Shown here: positions 1 through 7,799 of the stretch, one piece after another
How the letters are laid out: every line of letters starts with the position of its first letter
Numbering within the stretch: the first letter of the stretch is position 1
DNA from: JAKAUF01 sp050746205
GTDB lineage: Bacteria; Acidobacteriota; Terriglobia; Terriglobales; SCQP01
Assembly: GCA_050746205.1 (NCBI GenBank)
Contig: JBOGKW010000086.1
Location: 1-13,303 of the forward strand
Length of the DNA stretch: 13,303 nucleotides
Direction of reading: 5' to 3'
The notes under the pieces: generated by a model
Told to the model about the DNA's origin: nothing
Seen by the model: only the letters and a program-made list of their open reading frames with translations
Databases searched by the model: none
Made by a program: the position numbers and the translations under genes

Positions 1-2368
1 GGTAGGCGGCGATGGCCGCGGCCGCGAACAAAACCCCCGCCGTTACCGCTAGCAGCCAGCCATTCAGGTTTCCGACCCCAGGAATTTGGCTGCGCAGCCA
101 GCCCGCCGCCGCTACCGCCCCGATCCCGCCAATCACGATCCCCACCCCGGCGACGACCAGTGCCTGGCCCAAAATCATCCGTGCTATCTGCCCCCGTCCC
201 GCGCCCAAGGCCATGCGAATGCCGATCTCCCGCGTGCGCTGGCCCACCGCATGCGCCATGACGCCGTAGATGCCAATCGCCCCCAGCACCAGCGCCAAAA
301 CCGCGAAGGCGGCGATCAGCCAAGTGAGCCAACGGGAATTGGATAATGTTACGCCGCGGACCTGGTCGAGCGTGCGCAGCGCGTACAACGGCTGGCCAGG
401 GTCGGCGGCTTGGATCGCCTTCTCGACCGCCATCGCCGCCATCGCCGGATGGCCCCGGGTGCGCGCCAGAAACGCGAGCGGAAACCAGCGGTTGTCCATG
501 GAAAACAGCCGCGCCGAGGCCTGCGCCAGGGGCACATAGACGTTGTACATCTGCCGGCCCCCAGCAGCCATCATCCGCGCCGCCGCCGCCACGCCGACCA
601 CCCGCCGCGGGGTCGTAAAGGTAATTTGCTGCCCGATCGGGTTCTGGTTCGGCCAAAGATGGCGGGCCAGATCGGTGCTGACGATGCAGACCGGCTCGCC
701 CGAGGCATTGTCGGAGGCGGTGAACGCCCGCCCCGCCACCATCGGCAACTGGAGCGTCGCAAAAAATTCCGGCGTCACCGGCAGCCATTGCCCATAGCCT
801 TGCGGATGGCGACCGCTGGCGCGGAAACCGTCATTCATGCCCCGCACCAGCGGTATCCCAACGGTCGCCGCCACCGAGAGCACACCCGGCAGCCGCCGGG
901 CGCGGCCGAGGGCGCGGGCAATATAGGCCGCCGCCAGCGCGGGTTTTTGCTGCCGCGGCCCGGTCAGCGACGTCTCCAGCGTCAGGACATTGCCGGTGGC
1001 AAAGCCCACGGGCTTGTGGGCAATCCGCCAAAAACTCGCCAGCACCAGTCCCGCCGCGGCCAATAGCACCGAGGCCAGAGCCATCTCAACAATGACCAGC
1101 GTGTGGCTCGCCCGCCGGCGCCTCCGCCCGCCCCCGGCCTGTGCGCCTTCCTGCTTGATGGCGCCGTACAGATCCCCGCCCGTGGCCCGCGCCGCCGGCG
1201 CCAGGCCGAATAAGATGCCGGTCACCGCCGCCAAGCCGAAGGCAAACAGCAACACCGCGCCGTTGAGCCCTATCGCCACCGGCAGCGGCGCTGGACCTAG
1301 GCTCAATGCACTGGCGCCGGTCAAGAATTGCCGCAGTAGCGGCAGCAGCGCCCAGGCCAATACCAACCCCAGCCCCGCCCCGATCAGCGCCAGCAGCACG
1401 CTTTCCGTCAGCAACTGCCGCAACAGCCGCCCCCGCCCCGCCCCCAACGCCGCCCGCAGGGCCATCTCCTGCCGCCGCGTATTGGCCCGGGACAGCAGCA
1501 GATTGCCGACGTTCACGCAGCCGATGATCAGCACCAAGCCCACCGCGATCAGCAGCAGGATCACCTCCGGCGCCAGCGGCCCGGTCAGATCCTGGCGATA
1601 GCTGGTGGCCCAAAAGCGCCCGTCCCGCGGGTACGCCTCCGGGGCCAGACGGCGATAGGTAGCGCTGAGCACGTCCAACTCCGCCTGGGCCTGGCGCGCT
1701 GAAACGCCGGGCCGCAGGCGGATCAAGGTCTCAATGTTCGGGCCCTGCTCGGCTACCGCCGGCGAATGCGGATCCAGCGGCATCCACAGGCCGATGCCCG
1801 GGCCATCGGCGTCCGGCGCCACGCCGATTACCGTCGCCAGTTTGCCGTCGACGCGCAGGCTTTGGCCCAAGATATGCGGATCGCCGCCAAATCGCTGAGC
1901 CCATAATGACCGGCTCAGAATTACCACCGCCGCCGCCACCGGCATCTGGTCCGCCGGGCTGAAATTCCGCCCCAACACCAGCGGCAGACCCATGAGCGGG
2001 AGATATCCCTGCGTCACCGCCGCGCTATTGACCCGCAGCGACCGGCCGCCGCCGCTCAGGTTGCTGCCCGCGCTGGCATCGAGCGCGGCGGCGGTGGCAC
2101 AGACGCGGCAATGCGCGCGAAGGAAGCGATAGCGGGCTATGGAGATTTCGTCGTTCTCCCCGCCTTGACGCGCATGGGTCCCGATAGTGTAAATCTGCGC
2201 GGCGTCCGGATACGGCAGCGGCCGTAGGAGGAGCGCGTCGGCGGCGCTGAAAAGCGCGGTATTGGCGCCGATGCCCAGCGCCAGGGTCAGCACCACCAGC
2301 ACGGTGATCCCCGGCGCCTTGGCTAGCATGCGCAGGGCAAAACCCAGATCTTGCCACAGGCGTTCCAT
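1..2368 (-). CDS. ABC transporter permease of the ADOP type (MacB/FtsX fold), C-terminus cut by window edge
   Basis: Inner-membrane permease with duplicated MacB_PCD plus FtsX halves, the layout of acidobacterial duplicated orphan permeases. The frame is open from ATG 2368 to the window edge (789 codons). The start is supported by AGGAG six bases upstream and by the family-like N-terminus (MERLWQDLGFALRMLAKAPG). About eight membrane segments are visible: residues ~20-40, ~268-290, ~313-340, ~362-388, ~421-448, ~680-704, ~728-757 and ~769-789, with large extracytoplasmic domains at ~45-265 and ~450-680. Typical FtsX motifs occur in each half: IIGCVNVGNLLLSRA near 286, and GIYGVMAHAVGQRTREIGIR near 700. 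By comparison with the family only about 20 C-terminal residues are missing. Such proteins are thought to act with a MacB-like ATPase in efflux or lipoprotein/cell-envelope processes, but substrates are largely unknown. No ATPase gene is in the window. Confidence 0.93.
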   Translation of the reverse strand, partial: MERLWQDLGFALRMLAKAPGITVLVVLTLALGIGANTALFSAADALLLRPLPYPDAAQIYTIGTHARQGGENDEISIARYRFLRAHCRVCATAAALDASAGSNLSGGGRSLRVNSAAVTQGYLPLMGLPLVLGRNFSPADQMPVAAAVVILSRSLWAQRFGGDPHILGQSLRVDGKLATVIGVAPDADGPGIGLWMPLDPHSPAVAEQGPNIETLIRLRPGVSARQAQAELDVLSATYRRLAPEAYPRDGRFWATSYRQDLTGPLAPEVILLLIAVGLVLIIGCVNVGNLLLSRANTRRQEMALRAALGAGRGRLLRQLLTESVLLALIGAGLGLVLAWALLPLLRQFLTGASALSLGPAPLPVAIGLNGAVLLFAFGLAAVTGILFGLAPAARATGGDLYGAIKQEGAQAGGGRRRRRASHTLVIVEMALASVLLAAAGLVLASFWRIAHKPVGFATGNVLTLETSLTGPRQQKPALAAAYIARALGRARRLPGVLSVAATVGIPLVRGMNDGFRASGRHPQGYGQWLPVTPEFFATLQLPMVAGRAFTASDNASGEPVCIVSTDLARHLWPNQNPIGQQITFTTPRRVVGVAAAARMMAAGGRQMYNVYVPLAQASARLFSMDNRWFPLAFLARTRGHPAMAAMAVEKAIQAADPGQPLYALRTLDQVRGVTLSNSRWLTWLIAAFAVLALVLGAIGIYGVMAHAVGQRTREIGIRMALGAGRGQIARMILGQALVVAGVGIVIGGIGAVAAAGWLRSQIPGVGNLNGWLLAVTAGVLFAAAAIAAY

Positions 2369-2742
2369 CGCCCTCTCCTAACTCCGACGCGCCGGCGGCG
2401 CTGAGGTGAGCATACCTCGCTCCCCTCCCGCTCCGCTGCGCTGCGCGTCTGTTGGCGCTCCGCTGCGCTGCGCTTGACCGGCCCCGGCGCCGTCATTCGC
2501 GCGGGGCCAGTACCCAGGGACAGGCGGGCGCGCAAAACGCAAACGTGACATTTGGGGAGGGACCGCCGCGGCTAAGCCCTTTCGATTCCGTCCGGGTGAA
2601 TCACATCGGTTACTAAAATCCTGTCACAGCCCAAAGGGCAGGCCGGGCAGATCGTCGCGGGCGCCCAGTGGCCAAACCGGTTAGCGCGCCGCTGTGTTCC
2701 GCCGGCTCGGCCGCGGCATCCTTGCGGCGGCCAGCGCGGCGC
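2369..2742. other. Intergenic region between the permease and the GAF protein
   Basis: These 374 bases lie downstream of the GAF gene and upstream of the permease, both on the minus strand. They should hold the end of the first transcript and the permease promoter and leader. I see the 17-bp direct repeat described separately and a small GCCC-AAA-GGGC hairpin at 2629-2639 that lacks a convincing T-tract on either strand. No credible gene, RNA gene or sigma70-like -35/-10 pair stood out. The short frames here have no family-like sequence and are typical high-GC noise. Confidence 0.6.
2430..2473. repeat. Pair of 17-bp direct repeats, GCTCCGCTGCGCTGCGC
   Basis: GCTCCGCTGCGCTGCGC occurs identically at 2430-2446 and 2457-2473, 27 bases apart from start to start. 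It lies about 60-105 bases upstream of the permease ATG on its leader side. The repeat is itself built from GCTGCGC-like submotifs, so replication slippage may be enough to explain it. Confidence 0.8.
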
Positions 2743-3300
2743 TCACCCCACCAACTCCGGCTCGGGAAAGACATTCGCGTCGGCGGCCACCAGCTTGCCG
2801 GCGATCAGAGAGGCGGCACGCTCGAGGAGCGCCTGATCGTGCTCATTGAAGGCGTCGGGCAGGTCGCTGTCAATGTCAATTTCGCCCAGCACCGCGCCGG
2901 CTCGCAAAATGGGAATGACGATCTCCGCGCGGGTCTCCAGGCTGCACGCCAGGTAGCGGGCATCGGCGGTGACGTCCGGGACGATGAGCGCCTGGCCGCT
3001 GCGGGCCGCGGCCCCACAGATGCCCACGCCGATCGGGATGCGAACATGCTCGGTCGGTTTGCCGGCGTAGGGGCCGAGGTGCAACTCGCCCTCGCGCAAC
3101 AGATAAATGCCCACCCAGTGGTAGTGCGGGACGCGGGCTTTGAACAGCCCCACCAGGTACCGCATCAGGCTGGCGGCATCCCGCCCCTCGGCGATGCGCT
3201 CCAGGTCGGCGGAGAGCGCCTCGACGCGGTCCAAGTCCATGGCCAAGGCTAAGCGCGGGGTGCTGGGTGAGGTCATAACGGCATTTCGCTTGTCTTTCAT
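2743..3300 (-). CDS. msrC: GAF-domain free methionine-(R)-sulfoxide reductase (fRMsr, YebR-like)
   Basis: Cytosolic enzyme that would reduce free L-methionine-(R)-sulfoxide to methionine at the expense of thioredoxin. The 185-residue protein is essentially one GAF domain (~25-172). Family marks are HYHWVGIYLL at 59-68, GPYAGK at 76-81, VRIPIGVGICG at 86-96, LACSLETRAEIVIPI at 117-131 and GEIDIDSDLPDAF at 139-151. Cys95 and Cys119 match the two cysteines conserved in the family, and Glu126, Asp142 and Asp144 match its substrate-binding acidic residues. The third cysteine of the E. coli enzyme, about ten residues before Cys95, is absent here (Glu84/His85), which suggests the two-cysteine subtype. 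The start is uncertain: ATG 3300, 3276 and 3240 are all in frame and none has a clear Shine-Dalgarno. A divergent promoter region separates it from the methyltransferase. Confidence 0.82.
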   Translation of the reverse strand: MKDKRNAVMTSPSTPRLALAMDLDRVEALSADLERIAEGRDAASLMRYLVGLFKARVPHYHWVGIYLLREGELHLGPYAGKPTEHVRIPIGVGICGAAARSGQALIVPDVTADARYLACSLETRAEIVIPILRAGAVLGEIDIDSDLPDAFNEHDQALLERAASLIAGKLVAADANVFPEPELVG

Positions 3301-3395
3301 GCTAGCACTCGCGTTGGCGGTATTGGCCGTCGCGCCAAGCGGGCCCGTTCCGGCGCCGCGCCGAGGGGCGCTGAGTTCCTGCTACATTCGGATGG

Positions 3396-4199
3396 ATGCC
3401 CGCAGAGAGCCCAGCACCTGCCGTCCCCTGGGATGGCGCCAGCTATGACGAGGTCGCGGCGGTACAGGAGGGCTGGGGCCGGGCGGTGATTGCCCGCGGC
3501 CCTTGGCGCGGCGATGAGGTGGTGCTGGATGCCGGCTGCGGCAGCGGGCGGCTGATTCCGGCGCTGCTGGAACTGATCCCCCATGGCCGCTTGTTCTGCC
3601 TGGACCGGGACGGCGCCATGCTGGAGGCGGCCCGCCAGCGGCTGCGCGCCCTGAGTCCGGCGACTCCGGTTCGGATCGTCCCCGGCGATTTGGCGGCCCT
3701 GGAACAGACGCCCCTGGTGGCAGCGAGTTTTGATCTGGTGTTTTCCAACGCGGCGCTGCACTGGGTGCTGGACAAGCAGCGCGCGTTCGCCGGCTTTATT
3801 CGCCTGCTGCAACCGGGCGGGAGGCTGAGTGCGCAGTTCGGAGGGCAGGGCAATATCCAGCGCACGCGGGCGGCGGTTTACCGTGCACTGCGCCAGCTCG
3901 GCCTGCCCACGGACTACGACGAGGAGTTCGCGTTTCAGGCGCCGGAGACGACCGCGGAGCAGCTGAAGATCTGCGGCTTCCGCAACGTACGCGTATGGCA
4001 GGAAGAGGCCGCGGCGGAGTTTCCCGGCGAGGCCGCGTACTGGCGCTTTGCCGAGACGGTCATTCTGCGGCCGCTGCGTGCCCGGCTGCCGCCCGCCCAG
4101 TGGGCGGCATTCGCGGCCGCCTTTCCCCCGCAGGCGCGTGCGCTGCTGGGCGGCTGGCGCATTGATTACGTGCGCCAGAACGTCGAGGCGGCGCGATGA
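3396..4199 (+). CDS. Class I SAM-dependent methyltransferase, Tam-like (trans-aconitate 2-methyltransferase family)
   Basis: A 267-residue soluble methyltransferase with a Rossmann-type fold. Motif I is VVLDAGCGSGRL at 42-53, the acidic residue ending strand 2 is Asp70 (LFCLDRDGAML), motif IV is FDLVFSNAALHWV at 112-124, and the post-IV motif is LLQPGGRLSAQFGG at 137-150. The SNAALHW signature and the following Gln/Gly-rich strand resemble the Tam and BioC-like groups; the acceptor cannot be told from sequence. No Shine-Dalgarno precedes ATG 3396. A TACATT hexamer at 3383-3388 would put transcription close to the ATG, so a leaderless start is possible but unproved; ATG 3392 is in another frame. 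The TGA overlaps the purM ATG (ATGA at 4196-4199), so translation of the two is probably coupled. Confidence 0.85.
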   Translation: MPAESPAPAVPWDGASYDEVAAVQEGWGRAVIARGPWRGDEVVLDAGCGSGRLIPALLELIPHGRLFCLDRDGAMLEAARQRLRALSPATPVRIVPGDLAALEQTPLVAASFDLVFSNAALHWVLDKQRAFAGFIRLLQPGGRLSAQFGGQGNIQRTRAAVYRALRQLGLPTDYDEEFAFQAPETTAEQLKICGFRNVRVWQEEAAAEFPGEAAYWRFAETVILRPLRARLPPAQWAAFAAAFPPQARALLGGWRIDYVRQNVEAAR

Positions 4200-5254
4200 A
4201 GACGCCCGGGCGCCGCGCCACGACCTACGCCCGCGCCGGCGTGGACATTGTCGCCGCCGACCGCGCCAAGGCCCGCATTCGGCAGCTGGCGGCGGGCAGC
4301 CGCACGGCGGGCATGCTGTCAGGGATCGGTGGGTTTGGCGGCCTGTTCGCGGCGCCCCGCGGGCGGCGGCCAGTGTTGGTGGCCAGCGCCGACGGCGTGG
4401 GCACGAAGTTGAAAGTGGCCATCGCCACCGGCCGCCATGACACGGTGGGCCGCGATCTGGTCAACCACTGCGCCAACGACATTTTGGCCCAGGGAGCGCG
4501 GCCGCTGTTTTTTCTCGATTACTTGGCGCTCGGCCAAATGAACACGGAGCTCGTCGCCGAGGTCGTCGCCGGCGTGGCCCGCGGCTGCCGGGAAAACGCT
4601 TGCGCCCTGCTGGGCGGCGAGACCGCGGAGATGCCCGGATTTTATGCTCCCGGCGAATATGATCTGGCCGGCTTCATCGTCGGCACCGTCGAGCGCGACC
4701 GCCTGATCACCGGCGCCGCCATCCGCCCCGGCGACCGCCTCCTCGGGTTGCGCTCGGCCGGGCTGCATACCAACGGCTATGCCCTGGCGCGGCGGGTGCT
4801 GCTGGAGGAGGCCCGCTATCGCCTCGGGCAGCGGCTGGAAGAGCTGGGCATGACCGTGGCCGAGGCGCTGCTGGCCGAGCACCGCGCCTATGGGCCGCTG
4901 CTGGCGCCCCTCTTGCCCCAAACGGGGCGCCGGCGATCCCCGCTGAAGGGCATCGCCCACATCACCGGCGGCGGCATCCCCGGCAATTTACCGCGCATCC
5001 TGCCTCCCGGCTGCGCTGCCGAGATTGACGCCGCCGCCTGGGAATGGCCGCCCATCTTTCGGCTCCTCGCCCGGCGTAGCGGCGCGCCGCTGGCCGACCT
5101 GCGCCGCGCCTTCAACCTGGGCATCGGCATGATCCTGGTGGTGGCGCCGGAGGATGCGCCGGCGGTGGCGGCCCGCCTGCGGCGGCGGGGCGAAGAGGCG
5201 ATCGCCCTAGGGAGGATCTTGGCGGGCCGCCGCCAGGTTCGCTATCGGGTATGA
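4196..5254 (+). CDS. purM: Phosphoribosylformylglycinamidine cyclo-ligase (AIR synthetase)
   Basis: Catalyses the ATP-dependent closure of FGAM to aminoimidazole ribonucleotide, step 5 of de novo purine synthesis, in the cytosol. At 352 residues it has the usual family length and the expected motifs in order: TTYARAGVDI at 9-18, GIGGFGGLF at 43-51, the ATP/Mg-binding SADGVGTKLKVA at 64-75, GRDLVNHCANDI at 85-96, LGGETAEMPGFY at 139-150, LGLRSAGLHTNGY at 183-195, HITGGGIPGNLPR at 255-267 and FNLGIGM at 306-312. The ATG overlaps the methyltransferase stop by ATGA, with GAGG five bases upstream inside that gene. The TGA in turn overlaps the purN ATG in the same way. The three genes therefore look like one translationally coupled operon. 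Confidence 0.96.
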   Translation: MKTPGRRATTYARAGVDIVAADRAKARIRQLAAGSRTAGMLSGIGGFGGLFAAPRGRRPVLVASADGVGTKLKVAIATGRHDTVGRDLVNHCANDILAQGARPLFFLDYLALGQMNTELVAEVVAGVARGCRENACALLGGETAEMPGFYAPGEYDLAGFIVGTVERDRLITGAAIRPGDRLLGLRSAGLHTNGYALARRVLLEEARYRLGQRLEELGMTVAEALLAEHRAYGPLLAPLLPQTGRRRSPLKGIAHITGGGIPGNLPRILPPGCAAEIDAAAWEWPPIFRLLARRSGAPLADLRRAFNLGIGMILVVAPEDAPAVAARLRRRGEEAIALGRILAGRRQVRYRV

Positions 5255-5871
5255 GCGGAGGGCCCAAGGCGCGCGTGGCGGTGCTGCTTTCCGGGCGCGG
5301 GTCCAATTGTGAGGCCCTCGCCCGGGCCATGGCCGCCGGCGAGGTGCCGGCCGAAATCGTACTGGTGTTCTCCAATCGCCCCGAGGCACCAGGCCTGGAA
5401 ATCGCCCGCCGCATGGGGCTCGCGGTGGCCGCCATCGCCGGCGCGGGACGGGAGCGGGCTGAGTATGACCGCTTGGTGGTCGCCGAACTCCAGCGCCGCG
5501 GCGCTGAGTGGGTCTGCCTGGCCGGGTACATGCGCCTGCTAAGCGGCGTATTCCTATCGGCGTTTCCCGGCCGCATCCTCAACATCCACCCTTCCCTGCT
5601 GCCCGCCTTTCCCGGCCTGGAAGCGCAACGGCAGGCGCTGGAGTACGGCGTCAAGTTCGCAGGCTGCACGGTGCATTGGGTGGATGAGACGGTGGACGGC
5701 GGCCCCATCTTGGCGCAGGCGGTGGTGCCGGTGCGCGACGACGACGATGAGGCGGCTCTCGCCGCGCGGATTTTGGAGCAGGAACACCGGCTGTATCCCG
5801 AGGCGCTGCGCCTAGCGCTCTCGGGCGCTTGGCGCTTCGACCGGCGCCGGGTGGTCGGCCCACGCGGCTGA
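5251..5871 (+). CDS. purN: Phosphoribosylglycinamide formyltransferase (GAR transformylase), folate-dependent
   Basis: Transfers a formyl group from 10-formyltetrahydrofolate to GAR, step 3 of de novo purine synthesis. The 206-residue protein matches the PurN family: VAVLLSGRGSN at 9-19 for phosphate binding, LAGYMRLLS at 90-98, NIHPSLLPAFPG at 111-122 carrying catalytic Asn111 and His113, and HWVDETVDGGPI at 142-153 carrying the third catalytic residue Asp149. These correspond to Asn106, His108 and Asp144 of the E. coli enzyme. A short acidic run (DDDDE at 163-167) lies just after the core. Translation is probably coupled to purM through the ATGA overlap, since no strong Shine-Dalgarno is present. 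The gene ends only 20 bases from the convergent radical SAM gene, with a short CGCGG-G-CCGCG stem between them but no T-tract. Confidence 0.96.
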   Translation: MSGGPKARVAVLLSGRGSNCEALARAMAAGEVPAEIVLVFSNRPEAPGLEIARRMGLAVAAIAGAGRERAEYDRLVVAELQRRGAEWVCLAGYMRLLSGVFLSAFPGRILNIHPSLLPAFPGLEAQRQALEYGVKFAGCTVHWVDETVDGGPILAQAVVPVRDDDDEAALAARILEQEHRLYPEALRLALSGAWRFDRRRVVGPRG

Positions 5872-5891
5872 GCGCCGCGGGCCGCGACAGG

Positions 5892-7517
5892 CTAGCGCAC
5901 CTGGGCGGCGATCTCGGAGGCCAGGCCTTCGCCATCCGCGGCCTCATGCTCCTGATCGCGCCAGGCGGGTACGTCCAGGCTGTAACGGTGCTCGTTAATG
6001 GTCAACTGGTTGCGCACCGACCAGTCGTGCTGGTCAATTTGCAGCAGCACCGAGGCCATGGGGACCTGGCCCGCCCAGACGTAGGGCTTCAAGCCCTCCA
6101 TGAAGCGCTGGCCCTCTGCGTCGCCGCGCTTGCCCAGCGTCCAATGCACCTTCTGATAGAGCAGTTTTTCCATCACCGGATGCAGCGCCAGCTTGGCCGA
6201 GCGCTGCGGCGTGTCCACGTAGACGCCGCGCATCCGCTTGGCGATGTTTTCGTAGGCGAAGGTGCGGCTGACCAGATTGATGAAGCCCTCTTGCAACTCC
6301 CGCGGCGTCATCTTCATGGGCACGAAGACGGTATGGTGGGCGTCGTAGAGCTTGGCCTTGACGGTCAATATCCGGCCCTCGGAGAGGAACCGCCGCCATT
6401 GGTTAGCCGTTGGGGTCAGGATGTTGAAATACGGGTAGAGAATGTTGTTGCGGTCGAAGAAGTCGTAGGCCGCCTGGAAGCAAGCCTCGGTGTCGTTGTC
6501 GGTGCCGAAGATGAAGCTGGTGATCACTTCCATCCCATGCGCGCGCATGGTCTGGACGGCGTCATCATAGTTAAAGGCGATGTTGTGCAGCTTATTGAAG
6601 GCGCGCAGCGTATCCCGGTCCTGGCTTTCCAGGCCCATGAAGATGTTGTAGAACCCCGCCTCCTCTAGCAGTTGCAGCGCCTCCTTGTCCTTGTAGACGT
6701 TGATCGTCATCTGCGAGCCGAACACGGCGCGGTAACGGGGGTAGCGCTGGTTCAGTTTGATGATGGCCCGCAGCAAGGTCTTGAACGTCTTGGGGTGGCC
6801 GAAGATGTTGTCGTCCACAAAGAACAACGGGCGGTAATAGATGCGCCCCAGCAGGTCGTTCTTGTAGATCACCTCGAGCTCGGCGGTCAGGTTCTCCGGC
6901 GTCTTGTAACGCATGTCATGGCCGAGCATCTGGACGATGGAGCAGAACTCGCAGTCGAAGGGGCAGCCGCGGCTGGCCTGGAGCGTCAGGCTGACATGGT
7001 GCAGCCAATTCCAGCGGCGGACGCGCGGCAAGTGGCGCATGCGGGTCATGTCCGTCTTGCTGCTCTGCTCGTAGATGGGCTTCAGCTTGCCGTCGCGGGC
7101 GTCGGTGAGAATCTGCTCCCACAGATTGTCCGCCTCGGTGACGCAAATGGCGTCGGCGTGCTGGAGCGAATTCTGCGGAATCATGAACGGGTGATAGCCG
7201 CCCAACACCACCTTCACGCCGCGCTTGCGGAACTTGTCCGCGATCTGATAGGCGCGGGTGGCGTTGGTGACCATGACGGTGATCCCCACCAGATCCACGT
7301 CGGCCGTGAAGTCAATGTCTTTCAGGTTCTCGTTGACGATCTTCAGGTCCACCCAGCTCGGGGTCAGCGCGGCGAGGGTCTCAATGCCGTTGAACTGAAG
7401 GCCATAGCTGCGCCCGCGCAGAGGCCAAAACACGAGCTCGTGAACCCGCTCCTGGCTGAACTGCGTGCGAACGGCCGATTGTGGGTCGCGCTTGGGATAG
7501 ACGAGTAAGACGCGCAT
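5892..7517 (-). CDS. B12-binding-domain radical SAM protein (class B type), substrate unknown
   Basis: A 541-residue enzyme with an N-terminal cobalamin-binding-like Rossmann domain (~1-150; VGITVMVTNATRAYQIADKF near 77-96 and VVLGGYHP at 103-110) and a radical SAM TIM barrel (~175-400). The [4Fe-4S] motif is CX3CX2C in ASRGCPFDCEFC, with Cys185, Cys189 and Cys192. Further marks are FFVDDNIFG at 232-240 and IFMGLESQD at 292-300. The C-terminal ~130 residues (from about VPMKMTPRELQEGF) look like the helical tail seen in relatives of hopanoid methylases. The canonical DxHxxG cobalamin motif is absent, as is common in this class. Members methylate or rearrange unreactive carbons, often in lipids or natural products; I cannot name the substrate. 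ATG 7517 is preceded by GGAG six bases away. It is monocistronic as far as the window shows, divergent from the E2 gene. Confidence 0.9.
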   Translation of the reverse strand: MRVLLVYPKRDPQSAVRTQFSQERVHELVFWPLRGRSYGLQFNGIETLAALTPSWVDLKIVNENLKDIDFTADVDLVGITVMVTNATRAYQIADKFRKRGVKVVLGGYHPFMIPQNSLQHADAICVTEADNLWEQILTDARDGKLKPIYEQSSKTDMTRMRHLPRVRRWNWLHHVSLTLQASRGCPFDCEFCSIVQMLGHDMRYKTPENLTAELEVIYKNDLLGRIYYRPLFFVDDNIFGHPKTFKTLLRAIIKLNQRYPRYRAVFGSQMTINVYKDKEALQLLEEAGFYNIFMGLESQDRDTLRAFNKLHNIAFNYDDAVQTMRAHGMEVITSFIFGTDNDTEACFQAAYDFFDRNNILYPYFNILTPTANQWRRFLSEGRILTVKAKLYDAHHTVFVPMKMTPRELQEGFINLVSRTFAYENIAKRMRGVYVDTPQRSAKLALHPVMEKLLYQKVHWTLGKRGDAEGQRFMEGLKPYVWAGQVPMASVLLQIDQHDWSVRNQLTINEHRYSLDVPAWRDQEHEAADGEGLASEIAAQVR

Positions 7518-7799
7518 CAGGGTCTCCAGCCGGCTGGCGGGGCTGTGGCGCTGCTGCCGCTAGACCACGCCACACTGACACTCTAGCCGCATCGCCGCCA
7601 AACCCAAAGGAAATCTTTTCAATGGTTGCGTTTAGCCGCCCAGCGGTCGCCAGCTTCGGGCCAGTGGTTCGGGGCTGAACCCGCAGGCCCCGCGGCGGCG
7701 GAGTGGCGGGCCACGGCCCTTGGCCGAGGCGTGGTTTCGTGGGACGATGAAGGGTTCCACCGCCGCCACGTGGGCCCGCGCCGCACCGAGGATCGAACC
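7518..7799. other. Divergent intergenic region between the radical SAM gene and the E2 gene
   Basis: These 282 bases should carry promoters for both flanking genes. The visible structure is limited to two small inverted repeats: GCTAGA at 7559-7564 with TCTAGC at 7582-7587 (17-base loop), and GGTTC at 7666-7670 with GAACC at 7677-7681 (6-base loop). Either could be an operator or chance. An in-frame TTG at 7626 would add 58 residues to the E2 protein, but those residues look like random high-GC sequence. No convincing -35/-10 pair was found. Confidence 0.5.

Noticed and set aside
2323..2535. 70-codon minus-strand frame across the permease start
   Set aside because: Out of frame with the permease, arginine-rich, and encodes the 17-bp direct repeat; no family-like sequence.
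2629..2639. GCCC-AAA-GGGC hairpin downstream of the GAF gene, considered as a terminator
   Set aside because: Stem of four base pairs and only a loose T-rich stretch farther on; not enough to call.
5829..7508. Two long plus-strand frames opposite the radical SAM gene
   Set aside because: Antisense shadows; the minus-strand frame carries the CX3CX2C motif and a Shine-Dalgarno.
7660..7690. GGTTCGGGGCTGAACC considered as a tRNA T-arm or a LexA site
   Set aside because: No acceptor, D or anticodon arms can be fitted around it, and the neighbouring gene is not a DNA-repair gene.
7626..7799. In-frame TTG extension of the E2 protein by 58 residues
   Set aside because: The lipoyl domain begins exactly at ATG 7800 with a GAGG upstream, and the extension has no family-like sequence.
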